Positions 25,376 to 34,937 of a DNA stretch of 41,524 nt are shown here, one piece after another. The translations under genes and the position numbers were made by a program. Location: positions 1 to 41,524 of the forward strand of contig JANTFX010000014.1 of the NCBI GenBank assembly GCA_024763215.1, in the 5' to 3' direction. Position 1 is the stretch's first letter, and each line of letters starts with the position of its first letter. Origin of the DNA: Candidatus Krumholzibacteriia bacterium (GTDB lineage: Bacteria > Krumholzibacteriota > Krumholzibacteriia > LZORAL124-64-63). The notes beneath the pieces were generated by a model. That model was given only the letters and a program-made list of their open reading frames with translations. It had not been told where the DNA came from and ran no database searches.

Positions 25376-26259
25376 GCGACCACCCCGTCCGGGAGGTCGA
25401 AATCCAGTCCCAGATCCCAGGCCTGGACCGAGTGGGTCAGCCTGCCGACCGACACCGCGTCCACGCCCGCCCGGGCATAGCCGCCCACGGTCTCGAGGGT
25501 CACGTTGCCCGAGGCCTCCAGCCTGGTGGCCACCCCCGCCTGATCGCGCAGGGCGACCGCCGGCGGGATATCCTTGACCGGGAAATTATCCAGCAGCACC
25601 CATTCGACCCCCAGGGGCAGGACACCTGCCAGCTGCTCCAGGTCGTCCACTTCGATCTCCACGGCCAGGTCCGGAAATTCCCGGCGCGCCCGCGCCACCA
25701 CCGACGCCAGATCCTCCCGCCGTGCAGCCCAGTGGTTGTCCTTGATCATGATCCGGTCGTACAGGCCCAGCCGGTGGTTGCTGCCGCCGCCGCAGCGCAC
25801 GGCGAATTTGGCCAGGGCCCGGTAACCCGGCAGGGTCTTGCGCGTGTCCAGGACGAGGCAGTCGGTGCCCGCGACGGCGGCCACGTAGGCGGAGGTCTGC
25901 GTGGCGATCCCGCCGAGGTACTGCAGGAAGTTCAAGGCGGTGCGCTCTCCGGTCAGGATGGCCGCGGCGGGGCCCTCGAGTTCGGCAATGGGCCGGCCGG
26001 CCGGCACCGCCTGGCCGTCCTCGGCCAGGAGCCGAACCCGCACATCGGGGTCGAGCTGCCCGTACACCATCGCCAGCAGGGGCAGTCCGGCGGTCACCCC
26101 GTCGCGCCGGGGCACGACCAGGGCCCGGGCCCGCCGCGCCGGATCGACGGCCACGGCGGTCGAGGCGTCTCCCGGGCCGATATCCTCTTCCAGGCTGTGG
26201 GCGACCAGGTGCGCGAGCCAGGGCCCGGCGGGGAACTCAGGTTTCATCTCACTGGTCAT
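25372..26259 (-). CDS. nadC: Nicotinate-nucleotide pyrophosphorylase (carboxylating)
   Basis: NadC converts quinolinate and PRPP to nicotinate mononucleotide in NAD synthesis. The 295-residue product shows EEDIGPGDAST, ERTALNFLQYLGGIATQT, LDTRKTLPGYRALAKFAVRCGGGSNHR and RIMIKDNH, all conserved PRPP/quinolinate contacts, with VEIEVDDLEQL and ASGNVTLE near the end. The ATG at 26259 has GAGAGGGA upstream and overlaps the uvrB end by 11 nt; an ATG at 26247 is an alternative. No nadA or nadB is in the window. Confidence 0.95.
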   Translation of the reverse strand: MTSEMKPEFPAGPWLAHLVAHSLEEDIGPGDASTAVAVDPARRARALVVPRRDGVTAGLPLLAMVYGQLDPDVRVRLLAEDGQAVPAGRPIAELEGPAAAILTGERTALNFLQYLGGIATQTSAYVAAVAGTDCLVLDTRKTLPGYRALAKFAVRCGGGSNHRLGLYDRIMIKDNHWAARREDLASVVARARREFPDLAVEIEVDDLEQLAGVLPLGVEWVLLDNFPVKDIPPAVALRDQAGVATRLEASGNVTLETVGGYARAGVDAVSVGRLTHSVQAWDLGLDFDLPDGVVA

Positions 26260-28276
26260 GGCTTCCCTCTCCGGTCGTGCCGATGCCCCACTGGGCCTTG
26301 CAATCCTCAAGCCGGTCCCTGATGGCGGCCGCCTTCTCGAACTCCAGCTTCTCCGCGGCAGCCAGCATCTCCTGTTCGAGCCACCGGACCAGGTCCCGGG
26401 GCGACAGGTCCTCACGCAGCAGGACCTCCCAGGGCTTGTCCCGGTCGCGGCCGTCCTCCAGGCCGCGCCCGCCGGCGGCGCTGGTGGCCTGGATGATCTC
26501 CTGGCGGGACTTGGTCACCGTGCGGGGGGTGATGCCGTGTTCCTGGTTCCAGGCCAGTTGCCGGCGGCGCCGGCGCTCGGTCTCGTCGATGGCCTTGCGC
26601 ATCGAGCGGGTGATCTTGTCCGCATACATCACCACCTCGCCGTTGAGGTTGCGGGCGGCGCGGCCGGCGGTCTGGATCAGGCTGCGTTCGCTGCGCAGGA
26701 AGCCTTCCCGGTCCGCGTCCAGGATGGCCACCAGGGAGACCTCGGGCAGATCCAGCCCCTCGCGCAACAGGTTCACCCCCACCAGCACCTCGTTCTTGCC
26801 CAGGCGGAGGTTCCGCAGGATCTCGATGCGGTCCAGGGCCGCGATGTCCGAATGCAGATAGCAGACCTTCACCCCGGCGGCGGCCAGATAGCCGGTCAGG
26901 TCCTCGGACATCTTCTTGGTCAGGGTCGTCACCAGCACGCGTTCACCCCGGGCGACGACCTTGCGGATCCTCTCCAGCAGATCGTCGACCTGGAAACGGG
27001 CCGGCGCGACGATGATCGGCGGATCCACCAGCCCGGTGGGCCGGATGACCTGCTCCACGACCACCCCGTGGCACTTCTCCAGCTCGTAGTCCCCGGGGGT
27101 GGCCGAGACGAAGATGCACCGCGGAACGATGGCCTCGAATTCCGCGAAGGTCAGCGGCCGGTTGTCCAGGGCGCTCGGCAGGCGGAAGCCGTGCTCCACG
27201 AGGTTCAGCTTGCGCGAACGGTCGCCCTGGTACATGGCGCCGATCTGGGGGATGGTCGCATGGGACTCGTCGATGACCATCAGGTAGTCGTCCGGGAAGT
27301 AGTCCAGCAGGCAGGCGGGGCGCTCGCCCGGCTTGCGGCCGTCGAAATAGCGGGAGTAGTTCTCCACGCCGGGGCAGTGCCCCAGCTGCTGGATCATCTC
27401 CATATCATAACGCGTGCGCGAGGCCAGACGCTGGGCCTCCAGGGCGCGGCCGTCGCGGTCCAGCTCGCCCAACCGCTGCTCGAGGTCCCTGCCGATGGCG
27501 TCGATGATCCGCCCGACCCCGCCGCGCCCCATGACGAACTGGGTTGCCGGGTACACGGGCGCGTCGGCCACCGACTCCAGGGTGTGGCCCGTCAGGGGCT
27601 CGATCCAGGTCAGGGCCTCGACCTCGTCCCCGAAGAATTCCACCCGCAGGATGCGGTCGTCGAACCCGGAGCGGATCTCCACCGTATCCCCCCGGGCGCG
27701 GAACGTCCCGTAGTCGGCCTCCAGGTCGTTGCGCCGGTACTGGACGGCCACCAGCCGTCCCAGCAGGTCGTCGCGATCCATCTCCTGCCCCACGGCCAGG
27801 CTGATGACGCCCTCCTTGAAGGTCTGGGGGTTGCCCACGCCGTAGATGGCCGAGACGCTGGCGACCACGATGACATCGCGCCGCGAAAGCAGGCTGCTGG
27901 TGGCCCGCAGGCGCAGCCGCTCGATCTCGTCGTTGATGCTCGTATCCTTCTCGATGTACGTGTTGGTGGCGGGGATGAAGGCCTCGGGCTGGTAGTAGTC
28001 ATAGTAGGAGATGTAGTACTCCACGGCGTTGTCCGGGAAGAAGCCCTTCAACTCGCCGTAGAGCTGGGCCGCCAGGGTCTTGTTGTGGCTGAAGACCAGG
28101 GTCGGGCACTCGAGCTGGGCGATGGTGCTGGCGATGGTGAAGGTCTTGCCCGAGCCCGTCACCCCCAGCAGGGTCTGGAACCTGTCGCCGGCACGGGCCC
28201 GGCTCACCAGCTCGGTGATGGCCGTGGGCTGGTCGCCGGTCGGTTCGAAGGGTGCTACCAGGTTGAACAGGGGCAT
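26249..28276 (-). CDS. uvrB: Excinuclease ABC subunit B
   Basis: UvrB is the damage-verifying helicase-like subunit of nucleotide excision repair. The 675-residue product has Walker A GVTGSGKT (38-45), the beta-hairpin region YYDYYQPEAFIP (from about 92), SVSAIYGVG, Walker B VIDESHATIP, FVSATPGDYE, LREGLDLPEVSLVAILDAD, QTAGRAARN and a C-terminal UVR domain (KLEFEKAAAIRDRLEDCK) for UvrC contact. The ATG at 28276 is chosen although no clear ribosome site precedes it; a TTG at 28285 overlapping the rodZ-like stop (TTGA) could be the coupled start. uvrA and uvrC are not in the window. mrfA/mrfB at 4993-8473 would offer a second excision route. Confidence 0.97.
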   Translation of the reverse strand: MPLFNLVAPFEPTGDQPTAITELVSRARAGDRFQTLLGVTGSGKTFTIASTIAQLECPTLVFSHNKTLAAQLYGELKGFFPDNAVEYYISYYDYYQPEAFIPATNTYIEKDTSINDEIERLRLRATSSLLSRRDVIVVASVSAIYGVGNPQTFKEGVISLAVGQEMDRDDLLGRLVAVQYRRNDLEADYGTFRARGDTVEIRSGFDDRILRVEFFGDEVEALTWIEPLTGHTLESVADAPVYPATQFVMGRGGVGRIIDAIGRDLEQRLGELDRDGRALEAQRLASRTRYDMEMIQQLGHCPGVENYSRYFDGRKPGERPACLLDYFPDDYLMVIDESHATIPQIGAMYQGDRSRKLNLVEHGFRLPSALDNRPLTFAEFEAIVPRCIFVSATPGDYELEKCHGVVVEQVIRPTGLVDPPIIVAPARFQVDDLLERIRKVVARGERVLVTTLTKKMSEDLTGYLAAAGVKVCYLHSDIAALDRIEILRNLRLGKNEVLVGVNLLREGLDLPEVSLVAILDADREGFLRSERSLIQTAGRAARNLNGEVVMYADKITRSMRKAIDETERRRRRQLAWNQEHGITPRTVTKSRQEIIQATSAAGGRGLEDGRDRDKPWEVLLREDLSPRDLVRWLEQEMLAAAEKLEFEKAAAIRDRLEDCKAQWGIGTTGEGSHDQ

Positions 28277-28281
28277 GGTGC

Positions 28282-29202
28282 TCAAGAACCGAGGGAGTGC
28301 CGGTCGAGGATGATTTCCTGGCCCGCCGTCAGCCCATCCAGGGGGTAGGGGCGGCCCTGCAGGCGCACGGCCACACCCTCGGGGTCCCCCACCTTCAGGC
28401 CGAAATGGTCCGAGGCGTGCCAGAAGACGATGAACCTTCCGCCGCAGCGGTACACACGGCCAGGGACGATCTGCCCGTCCGGAAACGCCGGGATGCCCTG
28501 CGGGCCGGCGGACCAGTCGGCGCCCGTGAACTCCCGTTCACCGTCGGTCCGGACGCTGAGGCTCACCACGTGGGCGCACTCGATTGCCAGGATCAGGTCA
28601 TCGGCGGCGGTCCGGGCCTCGGCATCCTTGAAATCCACCGGGGCGCCCGCGCCCGGGCAAGGGACCTCAGGGGCGGTGGCTTCCGCGGCGGCAGCGGTTG
28701 TCCCGTCGGTTACCAGCTGGGAATCGGCGACCGTCGTGGAGGTTTCCGGCAGGGTCGCGTGCGCTCCGGGCTCCGTGCCGCTGTTGTCCTGTCTGTTGAG
28801 GCAGCCCCTGACCCCGGCTCCCAGGATCAGGACCGCCGCCACGGCCACCAGGGCATAGGTCATCCATGGCCGCCAGCCATTGCCCAGACGCTGGACGATG
28901 ACCTCATCCGCTTGCCAGACGGGCGCCTCATCCGCATCCGCACCGCCCTCCCGGCCGGCCATGCCCGCGTATAGCTGCAGCACCTGTTCGGGGTCGGCGC
29001 CCACGGCCTGGGCGATGGTCCGCAGAAAGCTGCGCACGTACAGGGGGCCGGAAATCAGGTGGTATTCGTCGGCCTCGACCGCTTCGACCATGGCCACGGG
29101 AATCTTGGTCTGCTCGGCCACCTGGGCCACGGTCAGGAACCGTTGCTTCCGCGCCGCGGCCAGGACCTCGCCCGGGGTCCGCAATTCCTGCTTGTCGGTC
29201 AT
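28282..29202 (-). CDS. RodZ-like protein: cytoplasmic HTH, one membrane helix, extracytoplasmic C-terminal domain
   Basis: The 306-residue product begins with an XRE-type HTH of the HTH_25 class (about 10-75: GEVLAAARKQRFLTVAQVAEQTKIPVAMVEAVE cut here into GEVLAAARKQ and following, with YVRSFLRTIAQAVG). One transmembrane segment (about 112-131) follows, then a Thr/Ala-rich linker (about 145-180) and a beta-rich domain of the DUF4115 type ending LTAGQEIIL. RodZ links MreB filaments to the cell wall machinery; no mre genes are seen here. The ATG at 29202 is taken, with GGGGGTGG 5 nt upstream; a GTG at 29211 is possible. It lies between valS and uvrB in the same operon. Confidence 0.8.
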   Translation of the reverse strand: MTDKQELRTPGEVLAAARKQRFLTVAQVAEQTKIPVAMVEAVEADEYHLISGPLYVRSFLRTIAQAVGADPEQVLQLYAGMAGREGGADADEAPVWQADEVIVQRLGNGWRPWMTYALVAVAAVLILGAGVRGCLNRQDNSGTEPGAHATLPETSTTVADSQLVTDGTTAAAAEATAPEVPCPGAGAPVDFKDAEARTAADDLILAIECAHVVSLSVRTDGEREFTGADWSAGPQGIPAFPDGQIVPGRVYRCGGRFIVFWHASDHFGLKVGDPEGVAVRLQGRPYPLDGLTAGQEIILDRHSLGS

Positions 29203-29235
29203 CCTTGCCACCCCCGTTCGTTGTGAACCGACCGG

Positions 29236-32013
29236 TCAACCCCTGCCCAGGGCTTCCAGGCGCTGGACCAGGGTATCCGCCTGGGCACGGTTCTCCCGGA
29301 GCAGTTCCTCCTGCCGCCGCACGACCTCGGCCGGGGCGTTGGCCGTGAACTTCTCGTTGGCCAGCTTGGCCTCGCACCCCTTGATCCAGCCCCGGATCCG
29401 CGTCAGCTCCTTCTCCAGGCGGGTCCTCTCCTTGTCCAGATCCACCAGACCGGCCATGAGCAGGAAAATCTCCACCGTGCCGGAAACCCCGTTGCCGGCG
29501 GGAGCGGGATCGGGTCCGCCGCACAGCACCTGCACCTGCTCCAGCTTGGCCAGCAGCGCGATGTCCCCGGCCACCTCCTGCAGCGGCGGCACCTGTTCCG
29601 GTGCCTGGACCCGCAACACGACCTGGCCACGCTTGCCCGGCGGCACCTGCAGCTCGCTGCGCAGGTTGCGCACCACCGTCACGATATCCATGACCTGCTC
29701 GAACCGCTCCCGGTCAGCGTCGAAGGGCGCCGGGCCGGGGTTCTCCGGCATGGCGGACACCATCAAAAACCCCCGGGCCGGCGGCAGCCAGCTCCACAGC
29801 TCCTCGGTGATGAAGGGCATCACCGGGTGTAGGAGCTTGTAGGCCACACCGAGTTGCAACACGGCCACCTGCGCCGCCACCGGACGCTGGCCCTGGTCGC
29901 GCAACCGCGGCTTGATGGCCTCGAGGTACCAGTCGCAGAATTCATGCCGGAAGAAGTTGAAGATACCGTAGGCGGCGTCGTTCAGGCGCCTTTTCCCCAT
30001 GGCCTCCTGGTAGTCCGCGACCGTCTGCAGGAGGCGGCTGAGGATCCAGCGGTCGGCCAGCTGCAGGTCCGTAGCGGCCACGCCCCGCGGCGGCCGTGCG
30101 CCGAAAACGGCCAGCCACAGCTCCTCGAACCAGTCGCCGGGCCGCTCCCGCCAGTCGCTGCCGGCCAGGACGGCCTGCAGATCCAGGACACGCGGGGCCG
30201 CGGACGGCTCCGGGCTGCGCTCCGGCAGCTCGGCCTCGTCCCAGGCGCCGAGGACGAGCTTGGTGGCCTGGAAGATCTTGTTGCAGAAGTTGCGGCCCAC
30301 CTCGAGGGTCGATTCGGTGAAGAAGATATCCTGCCCGGTGGGGGTGAGCATGACCAGGCTGCAGCGCAGGGCGTCGGCGCCGTACTTGTCGATCAGATCG
30401 ATGGGGTCGGGGCTGTTGCCCAGGGACTTGCTCATCTTGCGCCCCTGCTCGTCCCGCACGATGCCCGTGAACAGCACCTCGGAAAACGGTTTCTCCCCCA
30501 GGAACTCGTAGCTGGCCATGATCATCCGGGCCACCCAGAAGAAGATGATGTCCGCCGCCGTCACCAGCACGCTGGTCGGATGGTACTTCTCCAGATCGGG
30601 CGTCCGGTCCGGCCAGCCCAGGGGCGAGAAGGTCCACAGCCAGCTGCTGAACCAGGTGTCCAGGACGTCCTCGTCCTGGTGCAGGTCCTGCGCCCCGCAC
30701 GCGGGGCAGACCGTCGGAGTTTCCGTGGACGCGATCTCCTGCCCGCACTGACGGCAATACCAGACGGGGATCCGGTGCCCCCACCACAGCTGGCGGCTGA
30801 TGCACCAGTCCCGGATGTTGGTCATCCAGTTGTTGTAGACGCCCACCCAGCGCTCGGGGAACAGGGTGACCTCGCCCCCGGACACGGCCTCGACCGCGGG
30901 CTTGGCGAGCTGGTCCATGCGCAGGAACCACTGGCGGGAAAGGTACGGTTCGATGATGTTGCCACACCGATCGTGATGCCCCACCTGGTGGACTTGGTCC
31001 TCTACCTCGGCCAGCAGCCCCTCCTCCTCGAGGGCGGCCACCACGGCTTCGCGGCAGGCGTAGCGGTCGAGCCCGGCGAACCTACCCGCCTGCTCGTTCA
31101 TGACCCCCTCGGGAGTCATGCACACGACCTGGGGCAGATCGTGGCGTCGACCCACCTGAAAATCGTTGGGGTCGTGGGCGGGGGTGATCTTGACGAACCC
31201 GGTGCCTTTTTCGGGGTCGGCGTGATGGTCGCCGATGATGGGGATCTCCCGGTCGGTAAGTGGCAGCTTGACCATCTTGCCGATCAGGGCGCTGCGCTCG
31301 GGGTCGCCTGGATGCACGGCGACCGCGGTGTCGCCGAACATGGTCTCGGGCCGCGTGGTCGCCACGATGACCTGCCCGCTGCCGTCGGCCAGGGGGTAGA
31401 CCAGGTGCCAGTAGTGGCCCTGCAATTCCTTGTACTCGACCTCGTCGTCGCTGATGGCCGTCAGGCAGTGGGGGCACCAGTTGACCAGGTAGACGTCGCG
31501 GTAGATCAGACCCTTCTCCTTGAGGCGGACGAACGCCTCCTTGACCGCCCGGTTGCGGGCCTCGTCCATGGTGAAGGCTTCGCGGTCCCAGTCGAGGCTG
31601 CAGCCCAGGCGGCGTATCTGCTGGGTGATGCGCTCGTGCGTCTTCTCCTTCCAGGCCCACGCCCGTTCCAGGAACGCCTCACGGCCCACCTCCCGCTTGT
31701 CGATACCGTCGGCGGCCATCTGCCTGGTGACGACCTGCTCGGTGGCGATGCTGGCATGGTCGGTGCCGGGCACCCACAGGGTGGGCTGCCCCCGCATGCG
31801 GGCCCAGCGGATCAGGGTGTCCTGGATGGAATTGCCCAGGCAATGGCCCATGTGCAGGATCCCGGTGACGTTCGGAGGCGGCAGGGTGATCACGAACGGT
31901 TCACCCGGCAGATCCTGGTCGGGGGCGAACAGGCCCGCGTCCTCCCAGCGGCCGTACCAGCGGTCCTCGATGCCCTCGGGGCTGTATTGTGACATGTTGC
32001 GGGTGTCGCTCAC
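29236..32013 (-). CDS. valS: Valyl-tRNA synthetase
   Basis: ValS charges tRNA-Val. The product of about 925 residues has the HIGH motif as HMGH in PPPNVTGILHMGHCLGN, the editing-domain segment ATTRPETMFGDTAVAV, a zinc-type pair of CxxC motifs (CRQCG and CPACG), KMSKS in GRKMSKSLGNSPDP, and the C-terminal coiled coil (from LDKERTRLEKEL) that marks ValS against IleS. The start is uncertain: GTG at 32013 has GGAG 6 nt upstream and is preferred, but ATG at 32019 or 31995 are in frame. The open frame continues to 32547 without homology and opposes the phosphatase gene. No T-box is visible in its leader. Confidence 0.96.
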   Translation of the reverse strand: MSDTRNMSQYSPEGIEDRWYGRWEDAGLFAPDQDLPGEPFVITLPPPNVTGILHMGHCLGNSIQDTLIRWARMRGQPTLWVPGTDHASIATEQVVTRQMAADGIDKREVGREAFLERAWAWKEKTHERITQQIRRLGCSLDWDREAFTMDEARNRAVKEAFVRLKEKGLIYRDVYLVNWCPHCLTAISDDEVEYKELQGHYWHLVYPLADGSGQVIVATTRPETMFGDTAVAVHPGDPERSALIGKMVKLPLTDREIPIIGDHHADPEKGTGFVKITPAHDPNDFQVGRRHDLPQVVCMTPEGVMNEQAGRFAGLDRYACREAVVAALEEEGLLAEVEDQVHQVGHHDRCGNIIEPYLSRQWFLRMDQLAKPAVEAVSGGEVTLFPERWVGVYNNWMTNIRDWCISRQLWWGHRIPVWYCRQCGQEIASTETPTVCPACGAQDLHQDEDVLDTWFSSWLWTFSPLGWPDRTPDLEKYHPTSVLVTAADIIFFWVARMIMASYEFLGEKPFSEVLFTGIVRDEQGRKMSKSLGNSPDPIDLIDKYGADALRCSLVMLTPTGQDIFFTESTLEVGRNFCNKIFQATKLVLGAWDEAELPERSPEPSAAPRVLDLQAVLAGSDWRERPGDWFEELWLAVFGARPPRGVAATDLQLADRWILSRLLQTVADYQEAMGKRRLNDAAYGIFNFFRHEFCDWYLEAIKPRLRDQGQRPVAAQVAVLQLGVAYKLLHPVMPFITEELWSWLPPARGFLMVSAMPENPGPAPFDADRERFEQVMDIVTVVRNLRSELQVPPGKRGQVVLRVQAPEQVPPLQEVAGDIALLAKLEQVQVLCGGPDPAPAGNGVSGTVEIFLLMAGLVDLDKERTRLEKELTRIRGWIKGCEAKLANEKFTANAPAEVVRRQEELLRENRAQADTLVQRLEALGRG

Positions 32014-32094
32014 GATCATCTCCTGGACCGAACTTCGGGGGTGCCTGTGGCTGGGGAAAATTCCGACCCGGGTCCGGCCCGGGGCAGGCTGGGA

Positions 32095-32122
32095 ATTTAA
32101 CATCTGGGGACGGGGCGGGCAA
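32095..32122 (-). promoter_or_regulatory. Candidate promoter of valS and its operon
   Basis: On the minus strand TTGCCC (32117-32122), 16 bp, TTAAAT (32095-32100). A GC-rich hairpin CCCGGG-N5-CCCGGG (32068-32083) would lie near the start of the leader. The match is moderate. Confidence 0.38.
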
Positions 32123-32214
32123 CGGGATGATTCCACCTGACGCCACGTTCGAATTCTGATACCCTCGCCGCAGGCCATCCTTGCGGGGATTTGGACATCG
32201 AGGACCTGGACATC

Positions 32215-34731
32215 ATGAGCTACCGCTTCGTCTACAACGAATCGCTGTTCGAACGCCTGACCCGCCGCCTGGTGCTCTACGTCCTGTCCCCGGCGCTGCT
32301 CATCCTCTCTCTGGCCGTGCTCCTGGAAATCCCCCTCAAGCCGGATTTCGGCTTCTCGGTGCGGCGCCTCGAGGTGGTCCATGCCGACGGGCCGGCCCGC
32401 GCGGCCGGGCTGCAGCCCGGCGACGCCATCGTCGGCATCGCGGGCGAGCCGGTCACCTCCATGCCCGGCTACTACGCCGCCCTTGCCCGCCACAGATCCC
32501 GGCAACCCCTCGAGCTGGACATCCAGCGGCAGGGACAAAGGATCCACCTGGTCCTGACCCCCCGCCCGTCATCCCAGGCCAAGCTGACCCGCGCCTACAG
32601 CCAGTGGGTGGTGGGCCTGGCCTTCCTGATGATCGGCTGGTGGGTGCTGTGGCGGCGCCACGACCCGGTTGCCCGCAACTTCTTCGCCCTGTGCGTGATC
32701 TTCGCCTTCTTCCTGCTCGAGATCCCCGACCGCCCGTCCCTGGGCTACATGTGGGTCAAGGAAAGCATCTGGGGATTGCTGCAACTTCTTCTGCCAGCCT
32801 ATTTTCTGAGATTCTTCATCCAGTTCCCCGCGCCCCGGCGACGCCCTTCGGGACAACCGGATCGGCTGCGCTGGCTGCTGATCCCCGGTTGGAGCCTGTT
32901 CCTGTTGACGACCCTGGGCGATGTCACCGGCTGGAGCGGACGCATGCCCCGCATCTCAGCCTGGCTCGAGGGCATATCCCTGTTCTACATGGTGGGGTTC
33001 ATCGTGGCGGGCCTGGTCATCTTCGCCCGCAAGATCAGGAGCAAGGGCCGCCCCCTGGAGCAGACCAAGATGAGGGCCGTCCTGCTGGGCATCGTCTGCG
33101 GGCTGGTGCCGTTTTTGACCGCGGCGGTGGTGGGCAACCTGGCCCCCGGTTCGGCCCTGCCCCAGTGGCAGTACCTGGCCTTCTCCCTCCTGCTGGTGCC
33201 GGCCAGCTTCGCCGTGGCCATCATGCGCCTGGGAGCCCTGGATCGGGATTTCATCGTCCGCACCAGCCTGATCTACGGCTTGCTCACGGCCATGGTCCTG
33301 GTGGGTTACTTCACCGTCGTCCTCGGCGTGGGCCTGGTCTTCAGGCGCCTGCTGGCCGTGCGCTCGGACCAGATCGCCCTGGCCCTGGTGGCGGTCAGCG
33401 GCCTGCTGGTGCTGCCCCTACGCGGCCTGGCCCAGAAATGGATCGACCGCACCTTCTACCCCGCCCGCAGGGTCAACCGGCAGGCCATGACCAGCCTGGC
33501 CGAGGAACTGACCGGCATCATCGACGCCGACGAGGTCACCTGCCTGTTGCAGCAGCGGTTGCAGACCCTGTTCGAACCGGCCGGGCTGGCGGTTTACCTG
33601 ATCCGCGGAGACAGATCCTACCGGGCCATGGACTGCGCCGGCGACGCCGACGAGGCCAAGCCGCAAGCCCCGCCCCCCGAGCTTCCCGGCAGCAGCTCCC
33701 TGATCCGCCTGCTCGACCGCATGCGCCACCCGCTGTTCACCGAGGAGATCGAGGACCTGCTGCTGCCCACCGGGAGCGACGAGGCTTCGGTCCACCTGCT
33801 GGGCACCCTGGGGGTGCAGCTCGTGGTGCCCCTGGTCACCGGAAACCGGGTGCTGGGTTTCATCACCCTCGGCGACAAGAAGGGCCACGCCCTGTACAGC
33901 CAGGAGGATCTGGCCAACCTGCAGGCGCTGGCCGTCCAGGCGGCCCCCCTGATCGAAAGCCGCCAGCTGTACAGGGAAAGCCTGCACCGCAAGCAGATGG
34001 AGGCGGAGCTTGAGGTCGCCCGGGAAATCCAGTCCCGGCTGCTGCCGGTCGCCCCCCTGGCCGGGCCCGGCTTCATCATCGCCGGACGCAACGAACCCTG
34101 CCAGGCGGTGGGCGGTGATTTCTTCGATTACTTCCTACGCCCTGACGGAACCCTGGCCGTGGCCATCGGCGACGTGGCCGGCAAAGGCGTACCCGCCGCC
34201 CTGCTGATGACCTCGCTGCGGGTGGCCTTCCGCAGCGAGGCCAATCCCGGTTCCGGAGCCAGGGATGTCATCACCCGCTTGAACCGGACGGTGCACGGCC
34301 TTGTCTCCCATGGCCGGTTCGTCTGTTTCTTCTTCGGTGTCCTGGACCCACGCTCGGGCCTGCTCACCTACTGCAACGCCGGCATGGACCCGCCGGTGCT
34401 GTTCCGGGCCGCGGCAGCGGTCCGGGAGCCGCTGCGCCGGGGTGGCCCCGTCCTGGGCATCAGCCCCGACCAGCAATACCGGGAAGGTCGCGTGATCCTC
34501 AGCAGCGGGGATTGCCTCCTGTTCTACACCGACGGCCTGACCGAGCAGTGCAACCAGCAGGGTGAATTCTTCGATATCGAACGCCTGTGCTCGGTGGTCC
34601 TGGAGGAGCCCCGGGAAGGCTGCGGGGAAAAACTTGACAGAATATTTTGCACAGTGGAAGCATTCGGAAGCGACGGCGAGCCCGACGACAAGACAGCTAT
34701 GATTTTGCAAATGCAAAACTTACCTGTATAA
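32215..34731 (+). CDS. Membrane PP2C/SpoIIE-type Ser/Thr phosphatase with PDZ and GAF domains
   Basis: The 838-residue protein has an uncommon layout: one membrane helix (about 20-38), a PDZ-like domain (about 46-118, GPARAAGLQPGDAIVGI), about nine more hydrophobic segments (about 130-405), a GAF-like domain (about 420-590), a short helix (EAELEVAREIQSRLLP) and a SpoIIE phosphatase domain. The phosphatase acidic residues are all present: GGDFFDYF, IGDVAGKGVPAALLM, FYTDGLTE and DDKTAMIL. Relatives dephosphorylate anti-sigma-antagonist proteins and so switch stress or envelope sigma factors; no such partner genes are adjacent. The ATG at 32215 is preferred over a TTG at 32191. The PDZ lies between TM1 and TM2 and so is probably extracytoplasmic. 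Confidence 0.87.
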   Translation: MSYRFVYNESLFERLTRRLVLYVLSPALLILSLAVLLEIPLKPDFGFSVRRLEVVHADGPARAAGLQPGDAIVGIAGEPVTSMPGYYAALARHRSRQPLELDIQRQGQRIHLVLTPRPSSQAKLTRAYSQWVVGLAFLMIGWWVLWRRHDPVARNFFALCVIFAFFLLEIPDRPSLGYMWVKESIWGLLQLLLPAYFLRFFIQFPAPRRRPSGQPDRLRWLLIPGWSLFLLTTLGDVTGWSGRMPRISAWLEGISLFYMVGFIVAGLVIFARKIRSKGRPLEQTKMRAVLLGIVCGLVPFLTAAVVGNLAPGSALPQWQYLAFSLLLVPASFAVAIMRLGALDRDFIVRTSLIYGLLTAMVLVGYFTVVLGVGLVFRRLLAVRSDQIALALVAVSGLLVLPLRGLAQKWIDRTFYPARRVNRQAMTSLAEELTGIIDADEVTCLLQQRLQTLFEPAGLAVYLIRGDRSYRAMDCAGDADEAKPQAPPPELPGSSSLIRLLDRMRHPLFTEEIEDLLLPTGSDEASVHLLGTLGVQLVVPLVTGNRVLGFITLGDKKGHALYSQEDLANLQALAVQAAPLIESRQLYRESLHRKQMEAELEVAREIQSRLLPVAPLAGPGFIIAGRNEPCQAVGGDFFDYFLRPDGTLAVAIGDVAGKGVPAALLMTSLRVAFRSEANPGSGARDVITRLNRTVHGLVSHGRFVCFFFGVLDPRSGLLTYCNAGMDPPVLFRAAAAVREPLRRGGPVLGISPDQQYREGRVILSSGDCLLFYTDGLTEQCNQQGEFFDIERLCSVVLEEPREGCGEKLDRIFCTVEAFGSDGEPDDKTAMILQMQNLPV

Positions 34732-34937
34732 AGATTTCCCGGTATCCCTCTTGCATGGCCCTTCCTGTCCGGGACCGGCAGGACCCCGCCACGATCTGAT
34801 CAAGGGGCCCGCAGGCAGCCGCATCCGGCAGCGGGGATCAGCCTCCTGCTGATGAATGCTAAAGCCGCACCACGAAATGCCGATCCTGACCGTGACCGCG
34901 ATTCCATAACCCTAGGACAGGAAAGGGGGGATCGAAG
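34732..34937 (+). other. Gene-free leader region upstream of the small ORF
   Basis: This stretch holds no recognisable gene or known riboswitch. It has a hairpin (34763-34783, TCCTG/CAGGA and CCGG/CCGG arms with one bulge) 31 bases after the phosphatase stop, without a T-run. A second hairpin, ATCAGC/GCTGAT (34837-34842 with 34848-34853), has the loop CTCCT, which is complementary to a Shine-Dalgarno core. I find no convincing promoter in it. Confidence 0.4.

Noticed and set aside
32014-32214. Possible T-box riboswitch in the valS leader
   Set aside because: I looked for the conserved T-box sequence and a specifier-type stem with terminator and found neither; only a GC-rich hairpin is present.
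34732-34937. Possible known riboswitch upstream of the small ORF
   Set aside because: No TPP, SAM, cobalamin, glycine, GEMM or ykkC core motif could be recognised; the hairpins are reported as unassigned structure.
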